The position numbers and the translations under genes were made by a program. From Bacteroidota bacterium (GTDB lineage Bacteria; Bacteroidota; Bacteroidia; JABDFU01), in NCBI GenBank assembly GCA_013286805.1, contig JABDEY010000014.1:1-38074 (forward strand): DNA of 38,074 bases, written 5' to 3'. Positions within the stretch are counted from its first letter, which is position 1, and every line of letters begins with the position of its first letter. The notes beneath the pieces are model-generated. The model was not told the origin of the DNA, did no database searches, and saw only the letters and a list, made by a program, of their open reading frames with translations. Shown here piece after piece: positions 26,759-35,400 of this stretch.

Positions 26759-29413
26759 TTACTCCTTCACAATTTTTGCCTGTAGTAAACCTGTCCCGGA
26801 TTTTGATTGCAGAAAATAAATGCCAGAAGGCAAATTGCTTAAATTGATCTGCCTTTGAGCATCCTTTGAAATCTCCTGATAAACAAGTGCGCCCAAGGTA
26901 TTATAAATCGAAATCAGTCCTAACTCTCCGGAAGATTGCACAGTGATAGAATTTGAAGAAGGGTTTGGAAAAATCTTAAAACCTGCATTGCCAGCAACAA
27001 CCGATGAAATTCCAGATGCAGGGCTGATTTGTGTTTCCCAAAGTCCTCTGCCAAAAGTCCCTGCTCTTAATAAGCCGGCACTCGTCTGAATATCCAAAGA
27101 AAAAACCATTACATCGGGCATGCCGGTATTGAAAGAAACCCAACCTCCACCCTGCGTATTATCAGTATAGAAAACACCAATATCTGTCCCAACAAAAATT
27201 CTGTCCGGATTGGTAGTTTCGTCATACACAATACAGTCAACCGGGACATTGGGCAAATTTCCTGTAACATTTGTCCAAACTGAGCCACCATTTGTTGTTT
27301 TATAAACTTTATAGCTGGTATTGTATCCGGAGAAAGTTACCCATACAGTCAGTGGATCCGAAGCCTTAACTGCAATTGCAGAAATATAGGCGGAGGCCAC
27401 AGGTAATGAACCAGTAATGTTGGACCATGTTTTTCCCCCGTCAGAAGTTTTAAAAACAAACGTACCTGGAATAGTATTGTATCCCGTATTCGTACCCATT
27501 CCAACATATAAATAATTGGAATTGGAAGGAGCAATAGCCATGGCCATTACTAAATCAGTACTTGTACCGGTAAGATTAGTGCTGATCTTAGTCCAGCTCG
27601 TCCCCTGATTGATTGTTTTCCAGACATCGTTGTACCCGGCAAAAAGCGTAGTATTTGTATTTTTATCAATGACATAAGGAGTAACCCATGCACCAGAGAC
27701 CTTCCCGCTATCAGGTGTAATCACACTAAAAGCAGTACCACCATTCGTAGATAAGAAAAGTTTTCCATCATACTCAGCTGAATAGACCGTGCTCGCATTG
27801 GAATAATCCACAATGGTCATCATTCCATCACCTGAAATATCCTGTGACCATGTACCGGTATTAAACAAGTTACTCCCATTATCCTGCTCACCGGAAGAAA
27901 CGAATGTACTATTCGTCTGAGCTGAACTGATACTATACATTTCCATGATGGTCAGACCTGCACTCAGATCAGTCCATGCAGTTCCCGAGTTTGTCGACTT
28001 GAATAATCCTCCATCACATCCCGCCAGAATAGTGGAAGAACTACCCGGCATAAAAGCCAATTTGTGAATGTCTTCGTGAACATAAACAGGGTTGTTATGA
28101 AGTACCGTATACCTCGATTTGTTTGTCCAGGTACTACCCCCGTCTGTCGAACTCCAGATATTGATACCACCTGTAAAAATCGCATTTGCATTTGCCGGAG
28201 ATGCAATAATACTCATGTCTCCCCATCCTTGTCCGCCTGCGCCAACACCAAGCGGTGACCAGTCAAGAATATTAGGAGTAGCAGACATAGAAACAAATGT
28301 TTTTCCTCCATCAACAGATCGGACAAGAGCATGAAACCCTGAGTTTGCAGAATCAGATTCCAGGGCATACAGGTAATTTGCATTAGCCGGCGTGACAGCC
28401 AGATTAATTCTATTCACCCCGGCAGCAGAATAAACAGTCGAAAACGTATTACCTGAATCTTTTGAACTATAAATGGTTTTATAGCCGCTGGCATAGATCA
28501 TAGCGACATTGCCAGGCTGAAACTGAATATCATAAATACGGTGCCCGGTCAGGGGAGTCGACCAGGTTGCACCACCATCCAGCGACTTACTGATACCATT
28601 GTAATGTCCTACCAATAACATCTTGTGATTAGCAGGGTTGATGACTATTTTATTCATGTACAAACCCTGATTCGTCTGCCATTTAAAACCCGTCACATTC
28701 CAGGTAGCTCCCCCATCAGTGGATTTCATGATGCCTGTCGAATAAGTGTAAATCACATCTCCGTCCCCCGTGGCAATATAAATAATACTGGTGTCGGTCG
28801 GGTCAATGGCAATATCGGTCACACCCAATGTTGACAGATAATCCGAAGTTGGAGTCCATGTAATACCACCGTTATGCGTTTTCCATAATCCGCCTGAAGG
28901 AGAGCCAACGTAAATCGTGTTGGTATCCAATGGATTGACAGCCAGACAATTTATCCTTCCTTCACCGCCCTTGGCAGGAATAGCAGCGGGGCCCATAGAA
29001 GTCCAGTTGGCACTAAGGGAGTTCAGATTACTCATTCTGCTGCTGCTACCAGTGCTGCTGTTATTCGAATTGCCTCCATCCAAACGAAGTTTATTTCTCT
29101 CCTTATGTGCGATCATCGGGTCCGGCATTTCTCCGGAGGGAGATATCCTGTGAGAAGCGAACCATTCCCAACGCTTGTACTGAATGTATTCACCAACATT
29201 GCCACCTTCATCATCATCCATTGAGTTCCTGTTCTGCTTTAAAACATCAAAGCCTTTTGCATTCCAATACTCATTAAATGACTTTTGTACTTCAAAAAAA
29301 TCAGGATTGGCCTGATCAGCAAATTTATTCATCCAGGGCTGGGCCAGGCTTTGATCCACAGGAAAAACAAACAATACCAGAAGCAGTAATCTGAATAAAT
29401 AAGAAGCAGGCAT
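26759..29413 (-). CDS. T9SS-secreted sortilin/BNR-type beta-propeller protein
   Basis: 884 residues from the ATG at 29413; the ORF track starts at a TTG three codons upstream. Signal peptide YLFRLLLLVLFVFPVDQSLAQ. Many BNR/Asp-box units fill residues 130-790 (KTHNGGITWTPT, STDGGATWNVT, SLDGGATWSTP, KTSDGGKTWSN, KTTNGGSVWTN), arranged as in the ten-bladed VPS10/sortilin-like propellers and related glucanase-type proteins. The tail is a sorting domain (IFPNPSSNSITVQSS, IYNTLGALVYQE, GIYFLQSKSG). Similar propellers bind or degrade polysaccharides or take part in adhesion; the catalytic residues of xyloglucanases cannot be confirmed here. Confidence 0.87.
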   Translation of the reverse strand: MPASYLFRLLLLVLFVFPVDQSLAQPWMNKFADQANPDFFEVQKSFNEYWNAKGFDVLKQNRNSMDDDEGGNVGEYIQYKRWEWFASHRISPSGEMPDPMIAHKERNKLRLDGGNSNNSSTGSSSRMSNLNSLSANWTSMGPAAIPAKGGEGRINCLAVNPLDTNTIYVGSPSGGLWKTHNGGITWTPTSDYLSTLGVTDIAIDPTDTSIIYIATGDGDVIYTYSTGIMKSTDGGATWNVTGFKWQTNQGLYMNKIVINPANHKMLLVGHYNGISKSLDGGATWSTPLTGHRIYDIQFQPGNVAMIYASGYKTIYSSKDSGNTFSTVYSAAGVNRINLAVTPANANYLYALESDSANSGFHALVRSVDGGKTFVSMSATPNILDWSPLGVGAGGQGWGDMSIIASPANANAIFTGGINIWSSTDGGSTWTNKSRYTVLHNNPVYVHEDIHKLAFMPGSSSTILAGCDGGLFKSTNSGTAWTDLSAGLTIMEMYSISSAQTNSTFVSSGEQDNGSNLFNTGTWSQDISGDGMMTIVDYSNASTVYSAEYDGKLFLSTNGGTAFSVITPDSGKVSGAWVTPYVIDKNTNTTLFAGYNDVWKTINQGTSWTKISTNLTGTSTDLVMAMAIAPSNSNYLYVGMGTNTGYNTIPGTFVFKTSDGGKTWSNITGSLPVASAYISAIAVKASDPLTVWVTFSGYNTSYKVYKTTNGGSVWTNVTGNLPNVPVDCIVYDETTNPDRIFVGTDIGVFYTDNTQGGGWVSFNTGMPDVMVFSLDIQTSAGLLRAGTFGRGLWETQISPASGISSVVAGNAGFKIFPNPSSNSITVQSSGELGLISIYNTLGALVYQEISKDAQRQINLSNLPSGIYFLQSKSGTGLLQAKIVKE

Positions 29414-29470
29414 TCCCGTCAATTGTTTTTATATTTCGTTATACGTGAAAATGCGTTAAAAGGTTATTGA

Positions 29471-29572
29471 CTGTTTTGGGCAATATCATAATGGTTAATA
29501 TCCCACGCATTAAAGGCAAGAAATGGATACTATAGCAGTCATTATAAATTGGCAAAAAATGGACTTGATTCC
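29471..29572 (+). repeat. Dispersed structured repeat, copy 3
   Basis: Same family and orientation. Outer arms ATAATGGTTA and CAGTCATTAT pair with two G-U pairs and one mismatch at the inner end; this is the most decayed copy. It sits between the ABC permease stop (5 bp away) and the 5' region of the propeller gene, so this is the only copy not in a convergent gap. Confidence 0.8.
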
Positions 29573-29577
29573 ACCTG

Positions 29578-30336
29578 TTACACCGCCATCTTATTCAATG
29601 CCCTCACCGCCAGGCTTAATGCAACCAAAGAAAATACAAAAATCACACCAAAACCAAAGAGCACAATATGGCTTCCAAAATCTCCTGCAAACAGACTGCG
29701 GGAAGCTTCCACTGCATAATAAAAAGGATTAAAGTGAGCCGCAATTTTAATCCAGCGCGGCGCAAAAGAAATAGGCAACATAATACCCGAAAGCAGCATC
29801 ACCGGAAGGTAAAAAGTATTGGTAATGGAAGCCAAAATCCCTTCGTCCTTAACCGATAAAGAAATGGCATAAGAAAGCGAAGACATAGTAATTCCAATCA
29901 TTAGTATCAGTACAAGGGTCAGCGCTATTCCAATCAACGATACATGCAATCCCAAAAACAGAGCAATTACCAGTAAGATACAGGCTTGAAAAAACAAAGT
30001 CAAAAGCTGGTTACAGATCAGGCTCAGAATGACACCCACTCTGCTGGTAGGCGTTACAAGCCATCTCGCAATAATGCCGGTACGTATCTCATCAATAAAA
30101 CTGAAGCCTGCAAAAAGACCGCCCATAGCCATAATCACCAGCATCCCCGGAACAAAAACCCGGACAATTTCCCCGGTCGGCAAAAGGGCTGTTGCTCCCA
30201 TACTTTTAAGCAATGGCATATATAATATCAGATATAAAACAGGCTGCATCAGCCCCATCAGGAGCCAAACAGGAGCCCTCAGGGCTTTTCTCAGGTGTCT
30301 CCTGAAAAGGAGGTAGATGTCTTTAAAAAAAATCAT
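29578..30336 (-). CDS. ABC-2 type transporter permease
   Basis: 252 residues with six hydrophobic segments, beginning with RAPVWLLMGLMQPVLYLILY and ending with VLFGFGVIFVFSLVALSLAV, as expected of DrrB/ABC-2 permeases. The segment SIFA-like FIDEIRTGIIARWLVTPTSR and the conserved LSGIMLPISFAPRWIKIAAHFNPFYYAV-type stretch before the last helix are typical of drug or polysaccharide exporters. It forms an exporter with the ATPase encoded just upstream. The ATG at 30336 lies inside the first unit of an 18-bp tandem repeat; a TGA three codons upstream in frame rules out a longer form. Confidence 0.92.
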   Translation of the reverse strand: MIFFKDIYLLFRRHLRKALRAPVWLLMGLMQPVLYLILYMPLLKSMGATALLPTGEIVRVFVPGMLVIMAMGGLFAGFSFIDEIRTGIIARWLVTPTSRVGVILSLICNQLLTLFFQACILLVIALFLGLHVSLIGIALTLVLILMIGITMSSLSYAISLSVKDEGILASITNTFYLPVMLLSGIMLPISFAPRWIKIAAHFNPFYYAVEASRSLFAGDFGSHIVLFGFGVIFVFSLVALSLAVRALNKMAV

Positions 30337-30440
30337 TTTAATTCAAAACATACTTTCAATTCAAAAAATCATTTTAATTCAAAACATACTTTCAATTCAA
30401 AACATACTTTCAATTCAAAAATTCATTTTAATTCAAAACA
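30333..30440 (-). repeat. Six 18-bp tandem repeats covering the permease start
   Basis: Six consecutive 18-bp units (consensus TMMTTTYAATTCAAAAMA on the plus strand), followed by a degenerate seventh to about 30458. Units 1, 3 and 6 carry ATTAAAATG on the minus strand; unit 1 supplies the real permease start. The array fills most of the 155-bp gap between the ATPase stop and the permease. On the minus strand it encodes only start-stop mini-ORFs such as ATG-ATT-TTT-TGA. The plus-strand ORF through it (repeats of HTFNSK) is most likely meaningless. Confidence 0.9.
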
Positions 30441-30491
30441 TACTTTTGAGTTCAGTCATTCCATTGTTCGATTCAAAATCCTTTAATTAAT

Positions 30492-31469
30492 CTAATTTTT
30501 ATCCTCCCTCAACGAACGGCCCGTCTTTTGTAAAAACACATCATCCAGAGAGGGTCGTGAAAGCCCTATGGTGGAAACAGGAATTTTTTCCTTATCCAGA
30601 ACTCTTAATACCTCAGCAATCATCCCTCCCCCGTCCTGCACGAACAAATACAACTTATTTTCCTGAGCAAATATTTTTTTTATGTTCTGCATTGATTCAA
30701 AGAGCAATTTCGCCTGCTCCAACTCCTTGTCCATTGCAAAATCCACAATGATACTCTCGGAACCAATTTCACGCTTCAATTCCTGAGGAGTCCCCTGCAC
30801 GACAATTGTCCCATGATCAATAATAGCAACCCTGTCACAGAGATGATCTGCCTCTTCGAGGTAATGAGTCGTCAGAAAAACAGTCATCCCCTCCTTTTTC
30901 AATCTGAGTATTTCTTCCCAGAAATAAGCCCGGCTTTGGGGATCAAGCCCGGTAGTAGGTTCATCAAGAAAAACAAGGGAAGGGCGATGAACAATTCCAA
31001 GTGCCAGTTCCAGTCTTCTTTTTTGTCCTCCGGAATACGTATTGGCTTCCCTTAAAGCAAATTCCTTCATCTGGAAACGGCCGATTAATTCATTGGCCTT
31101 GCTGACTGCATCCGTTGCTGAAATTCCATACAACCTTGCCTGCAGCACCAGGTTTTCGAATGCACTGCTAAACCCATCCGCACCACCCGCCTGAGAAACA
31201 TAACCAATCTGCTCCCTCACCTTTTCCGGCTGCGTCAGCAGATCAAATCCGGCAACAACAGCCTTCCCGTCAGTAGGAGCAAGAAGTGTAGTGAGCATAT
31301 TAAGTGTAGTACTTTTGCCGGCCCCGTTGGGTCCAAGGAAACCAAAAATTTCTCCCTGCTTTACCTCCAGGTCAACTCCTTTCACAGCCTCCACCAATTT
31401 AATTTTCTTCCCTCTCCCGGAAGAAAAAGTTTTGCAAAATTTGGTAGTCTTTAGTATTGCCTCGTTCAT
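30492..31469 (-). CDS. ABC transporter ATP-binding protein (DrrA-like)
   Basis: 325 residues. Walker A GPNGAGKST (46-54), signature YSGGQ (145-149, a conservative variant of LSGGQ), Walker B LVFLDEP (165-171) with the following D-loop, and the H-switch LTTHYLEEADHLCDR near 200 are all intact. The extra C-terminal domain of about 100 residues (VDFAMDKELEQAKLLFES, ending GLSRPSLDDVFLQKTGRSL) is typical of DrrA-type exporter ATPases. It powers the permease encoded downstream. It starts just after an intrinsic terminator, so it should have its own promoter, which I could not identify. Confidence 0.94.
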   Translation of the reverse strand: MNEAILKTTKFCKTFSSGRGKKIKLVEAVKGVDLEVKQGEIFGFLGPNGAGKSTTLNMLTTLLAPTDGKAVVAGFDLLTQPEKVREQIGYVSQAGGADGFSSAFENLVLQARLYGISATDAVSKANELIGRFQMKEFALREANTYSGGQKRRLELALGIVHRPSLVFLDEPTTGLDPQSRAYFWEEILRLKKEGMTVFLTTHYLEEADHLCDRVAIIDHGTIVVQGTPQELKREIGSESIIVDFAMDKELEQAKLLFESMQNIKKIFAQENKLYLFVQDGGGMIAEVLRVLDKEKIPVSTIGLSRPSLDDVFLQKTGRSLREDKN

Positions 31470-31482
31470 TACCCAAAGTAAA

Positions 31483-31520
31483 TAAAAAAAACAAAGCGCA
31501 AAGGATTAATCCAATGCGCT
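31483..31520 (-). terminator. Rho-independent terminator after the T9SS gene at 31546
   Basis: On the minus strand AGCGCA and TGCGCT (6 bp) enclose a second palindrome GGATTAATCC, separated by A-A mismatches, and the stem is followed by TTGTTTTTTTT. It lies about 25 bp past the stop of the T9SS gene and before the ATPase gene, separating the two transcription units. Confidence 0.75.
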
Positions 31521-31545
31521 CTGCTTAAAAAAAATCCAATCTATA

Positions 31546-32997
31546 TTATTCCTTACAGATTTTCTGATAGAATCTACCGGTTCCGGTTGTCACTTCAATC
31601 AGGTATATCCCACTTGCAAAACTGCTGATATCAATCGTTTCAGTGAGCGTTCTCACATTGCCGGAATAAATCTGTGTACTCAGCAGCCTACCGCTTAAAT
31701 CGTAAACTGCAAGCTTTTCAAGTGCATCGGAAATGTTCGTCAAGTTCACATTCATCTGGTTCCGGGCAGGATTAGGGTATATGCTGATTGCCCCCGCATC
31801 TCCCTCATTTTTTACACCAAGAGATTTCTTCTGGGATGCAAAGGTCATGTTATCAATTTTCAGGACCGATCCTGCATACTTTGTATATTGTGTATTTGAA
31901 GTATCATTGTTATGCCAGGAGGAAGAAATATTAATCATTACCGTATCGGGGGTATTGCCGGTATTAAAAGCCAAACTCATATTCTTATAGCTTGTATTTG
32001 TTGTAAAAATAGAAATACCCGTGCCATAAATATTCTGTCCGTTTTTCTTAAAACTCAGGGAAATATTGGCAGTATCGCCGGCGGTTGGCGAATATTTATA
32101 GCCGAATTCAAGCGTATCTATTGCAAGGGAATATGGAAAGCCGCCCAGTTCAGTACACATACCGGAACAATTCGGATAGAAGCCAGTGCCCGCCTGACCC
32201 TGCCCATTGCCATTGCCATTGCTATTGTTTAGTGTTTGCAGTTCAAGGGCATAACTTCCGCTCTGAGCATCTGTAGTCCGGATCGCATTTGGATAGTTGA
32301 TAATCCATCCGGGAGGAAAAAGCACGGAATTGCTTGTCCAGTTTTCAAAATCTCCATTCATTTCTGCCGGTTGAATACTGACTCCTGTAAACGTAACACT
32401 GTCAATCACCAATGTGCTTCCCGGATTTCCACCTTTTTTCCCTCCTCCATTATTATGAAGAATTCCAATGGACGAAACTGCTCCAAAGACAACCGTATCC
32501 GGAGTCACAGTTAGCGAATGAGAAGGAAAATAAGAGCGAAGCGTATAGGAAGTAACAGTTTGCGGAAGTGTAATAAGAAAGGAATCTATCGAGGAGCCCG
32601 CTTTCTTAAAAATGACAAGTACAGCAGCCGTGTCAGTACCGGAAGGAGTATACTTATAATAAAACCGCATCCCGGTAGGTTTTTGAGCGTAGGGTATTCC
32701 GCCAAAAATTCCATTACCATTACCGCCTACATTCGCGTTAATAAAATAGGCACCTTCCACTCCATTTACAGAACTGATGGTTTTCAACATGACCCCATAT
32801 AATCCATGGAATCCTGTGGTTTGCGTCACATTGGCCGCAATCCCCTGAGGGGCCTCCTTATCGTTGGATGAATTATAATATTGGGGGTCATTCCAGGTAG
32901 TTGTATTCCAGAATTCAAATCCACCATCCGGAATAGACTGGGCAGCAAGCGCAGCGGCAAAGCAACCGGTAACGCTTAAGAGTAGTAATTTTTTCAT
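31546..32997 (-). CDS. T9SS-secreted protein with two PCMD-like jelly-roll domains
   Basis: 483 residues with a signal peptide (LLLLSVTGCFAAALAAQ). Two related domains of about 190 residues follow: the first starts IPDGGFEFWNTTTWNDP and includes MRFYYKYTPSGTDTAAVLVI, and the second starts EMNGDFENWTSN and includes LEFGYKYSPTAGDTANISLS. Both end in a segment that states a buried beta strand (TLVIDSVTF, VLKIDNMTF). This pattern matches the putative carbohydrate-binding (PCMD-like) folds common in Bacteroidota secreted proteins. A sorting domain closes the protein (IYPNPARNQMNVNL, VYDLSGRLLS, GIYLIEVTTG). A small NG/QG repeat (NSNGNGNGQGQ) sits in the second domain. Glycan binding is inference. 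Confidence 0.83.
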   Translation of the reverse strand: MKKLLLLSVTGCFAAALAAQSIPDGGFEFWNTTTWNDPQYYNSSNDKEAPQGIAANVTQTTGFHGLYGVMLKTISSVNGVEGAYFINANVGGNGNGIFGGIPYAQKPTGMRFYYKYTPSGTDTAAVLVIFKKAGSSIDSFLITLPQTVTSYTLRSYFPSHSLTVTPDTVVFGAVSSIGILHNNGGGKKGGNPGSTLVIDSVTFTGVSIQPAEMNGDFENWTSNSVLFPPGWIINYPNAIRTTDAQSGSYALELQTLNNSNGNGNGQGQAGTGFYPNCSGMCTELGGFPYSLAIDTLEFGYKYSPTAGDTANISLSFKKNGQNIYGTGISIFTTNTSYKNMSLAFNTGNTPDTVMINISSSWHNNDTSNTQYTKYAGSVLKIDNMTFASQKKSLGVKNEGDAGAISIYPNPARNQMNVNLTNISDALEKLAVYDLSGRLLSTQIYSGNVRTLTETIDISSFASGIYLIEVTTGTGRFYQKICKE

Positions 32998-33158
32998 GCG
33001 TTTTAATTTTATTATTTAGTATATTTATCTCATTACGTTTTATTTCGGACATGATTTGTTCTGAATTAAAACCGGAAGTGCCGACAAACTTACCTGTTCA
33101 ATTCTCTGCTGCCGATGATATACATCATTAGCAATGGTGATTAAGACCAGTCTAATTT

Positions 33159-34535
33159 ATGAAAAAAAAATCTTTATTTGCGTATTATAGGGTTTGCATA
33201 TCCGTTTTTGCCCTCCTGAACTGTAATTCAGTGGCAGCTCAGACCGATTCCTTATTTACCGGGTATAACAGCACCTTCTACCCTTCTGTTCTTCTGGCAG
33301 CAAAAGGTGTGGCCAGACCCTTTCTCCTCATGCAAAAGTATACCACCCTATCCGGTGCAAGTATTTCGGATTCAACTATCAGTTATAAAGGCGCTCGTTA
33401 CATGGTGCACGATTACTACCTGAATCCAACGACTGCTTATTATGTCAAAAGCAGCCAATACAGTGCGTATGACATTAGCGGTTTCAGCACTATCTGGCCC
33501 ACACAATTTCCGAATATACTGTTCAAAGCAACAGATACTTCCTATAATTGCCAATCCGATTGTGTAGGATACCTTACCCGGCTATTGTCTGCCACTGGCA
33601 CAGCTACAACGAATGGGAATGCGTACCTCAATATCATTAATACGGTCAAAACGGCCAATGTCTCGCATTTCGCCGCAATAGGTTATGTGTCCACCGCCTA
33701 TTCCTTTGCGGTAGCATTTCCAACCTTTCCTGCATTAGTCAGCAATGGATGGCAATACATCTCCGGCAATGCAGAAACAAGTCTGGTGAATACGTATAAT
33801 CATACTATTCAAAGCTCATTGGGCACCTATACTGGTGTTCGTAAAGGAGGATTCGCCCAGGCCCTTCCCGGAGACGTATTGGCTTTTGGTTATTCTGCCT
33901 CCTCTTCCTCCAATGGACACATAATGGTTTTGGAAACAGCCCCGCAATTATTGAATGCTGACAGTATGCAGTATTATTTTCCTTCTCAGTCGCTCGCACA
34001 AGCTAAATCCTTATTAAACACACATCATATGTACAGTGTTCCGGTTTTCGATTGTTCCGGTCAGCAGGCACATTTCAGAGACAGCCGTACACTAACAAGC
34101 GGAATAGGTCATGGAAAATTATTGATGCTGACTTCGCTTTCGGACGATGCCCCGACCGGATTTATTTTTGATTCTTTGCAAGTGACATACAGTACCCCTC
34201 ACATGGATACCCTTGGCACTTCTGTTTATGCAATTTCTGTAGGACGTTTTGTTATAGCTACCACAACTGCTGTTCAGCCGCTTGAGGATCGGACTACTGT
34301 TTTTCAGGTTTATCCAAATCCAGCCAAAGGAATTATTAATATAGCTTTAAATAAACCTCAGCCGGAAAATTCAATTTTAAGAATCACAGATATGTTGGGA
34401 AAGACCGCTAAACAATTCAGAATTGACGATCAGGATTTTACAATAAATGTAAGTGACTTGAAGGAGGGAGTTTATACAATCAGTATCGCGGGTAAGAAAG
34501 GGCTGTCAAACAAGAGACTTGTAATTGTCAGGTAG
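33159..34535 (+). CDS. T9SS-secreted protein with an NlpC/P60-like cysteine peptidase pattern
   Basis: 458 residues with a signal peptide (VCISVFALLNCNSVAAQ). The central domain has C135 in NCQSDCVGYL and H254 in SNGHIMVLE, preceded by the turn ALPGDVLAFGYS. This order and spacing (Cys in DCxG, then PGDxxxF, then GH followed by strands) is that of NlpC/P60-type papain-like enzymes, which cleave peptidoglycan peptides or other amides. The match is by pattern only and the spacing of about 119 residues is long, so activity is uncertain. The sorting domain at the end is clear (VYPNPAKGIINIAL, ITDMLGKTAKQF, GVYTISIAG). A small single gene between two opposite-strand units. Confidence 0.8.
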   Translation: MKKKSLFAYYRVCISVFALLNCNSVAAQTDSLFTGYNSTFYPSVLLAAKGVARPFLLMQKYTTLSGASISDSTISYKGARYMVHDYYLNPTTAYYVKSSQYSAYDISGFSTIWPTQFPNILFKATDTSYNCQSDCVGYLTRLLSATGTATTNGNAYLNIINTVKTANVSHFAAIGYVSTAYSFAVAFPTFPALVSNGWQYISGNAETSLVNTYNHTIQSSLGTYTGVRKGGFAQALPGDVLAFGYSASSSSNGHIMVLETAPQLLNADSMQYYFPSQSLAQAKSLLNTHHMYSVPVFDCSGQQAHFRDSRTLTSGIGHGKLLMLTSLSDDAPTGFIFDSLQVTYSTPHMDTLGTSVYAISVGRFVIATTTAVQPLEDRTTVFQVYPNPAKGIINIALNKPQPENSILRITDMLGKTAKQFRIDDQDFTINVSDLKEGVYTISIAGKKGLSNKRLVIVR

Positions 34536-34565
34536 TCTCGTTATTACTTTAAAAGTAAAACCATG

Positions 34566-34666
34566 CTATTTTGGGTGATATCATAATGGTTATTATAGTG
34601 CGCATTAAAGGCCTCTAATGGTTACTATAGCAACCATTATAAATTACCAAAAAATCGACTTGGCCC
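34566..34666 (+). repeat. Dispersed structured repeat, copy 4
   Basis: Same family and orientation. Outer arms ATAATGGTT and AACCATTAT pair perfectly over 9 bp; compared with copy 1 a C-G pair has become T-A on both sides. The inner arms CATTA/TAATG flank AAGGCCTC. It lies in the convergent gap, 31 bp after the T9SS gene stop and 35 bp before the DUF2461 gene stop. Confidence 0.85.
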
Positions 34667-34700
34667 ATTCTGATTCAGCCACCTGATTTTGAGACCTAAA

Positions 34701-35390
34701 TCACAAAACAGACTCCCCGTTTAAATCCGTCGTCAGCACTTCACTCATATAATTAAAAAAGGGCCGCATTTTTTTAAACACCTCATTCACCTTCTTATAA
34801 AAATCAGGACTCAGCACGTCCTTATCCGTAAAATCACATCGGAGAATATACTGCTTATAGCGCAACAGGTCAAGCGCCGGATGATCTTTAGAATAACCCC
34901 GTGGTGCAGAGCTCACCTGATCCCCGACCAGCTGACCAAAAGTCTGCACAAACGCTTTATGGGCCAGTAATTTTCTCCAGTCCTTATAATTGGAATCAAT
35001 ATCCTGTCTGATCCTTTTCAGATCATCCGGCACAGGACCCCAGAATCCACCCGCAATAAAAGAGTTTCCGGGTGCAATATGAAAATAGTATCCACCCCTC
35101 AGTTGTTTGCCCGCTCTTTTAAAGGAGCCACTCCAATGCGTATTGTAGGGAGTTTTGTTATTGGAAAACCGTACATCCCTATAGATCCTGAATAAACTTT
35201 TTTTACCGGAAGGAGTCTCCATCTTATCATGCTTGTTCATTTCAGCCAACAGTGCATCGGCAAAACCAATGACGGAGGCCTGAGCCTCAACATACTTGTC
35301 CTTGTGCTTATTAAACCAATCCCTGTTATTATTCTTTGAAAGCGTTTTCAAAAAATCAATTGATTCTTTTCTAATAGCAGTACATGACAT
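34701..35390 (-). CDS. DUF2461 family protein
   Basis: 229 residues, the usual length for this family (TIGR02453). Typical parts are FLKTLSKNNNRDWFNKHKDKY, SLFRIYRDVRFSNNKTPYNTH, GGYYFHIAPGNSFIAGGFWGP and LDLLRYKQYILRCDF. The biochemical role of the family is unknown; no signal peptide or membrane segment is present, so it is cytoplasmic. It begins only 10 bp after the sensor kinase stop and is probably the third gene of that operon. Confidence 0.92.
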   Translation of the reverse strand: MSCTAIRKESIDFLKTLSKNNNRDWFNKHKDKYVEAQASVIGFADALLAEMNKHDKMETPSGKKSLFRIYRDVRFSNNKTPYNTHWSGSFKRAGKQLRGGYYFHIAPGNSFIAGGFWGPVPDDLKRIRQDIDSNYKDWRKLLAHKAFVQTFGQLVGDQVSSAPRGYSKDHPALDLLRYKQYILRCDFTDKDVLSPDFYKKVNEVFKKMRPFFNYMSEVLTTDLNGESVL

Positions 35391-35400
35391 ATCTGTAACT

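Noticed and set aside
30295-30486. Plus-strand ORF of HTFNSK repeats (63 aa)
   Set aside because: It is only the translation of the 18-bp tandem array, antisense to the permease start, with no signal of its own.
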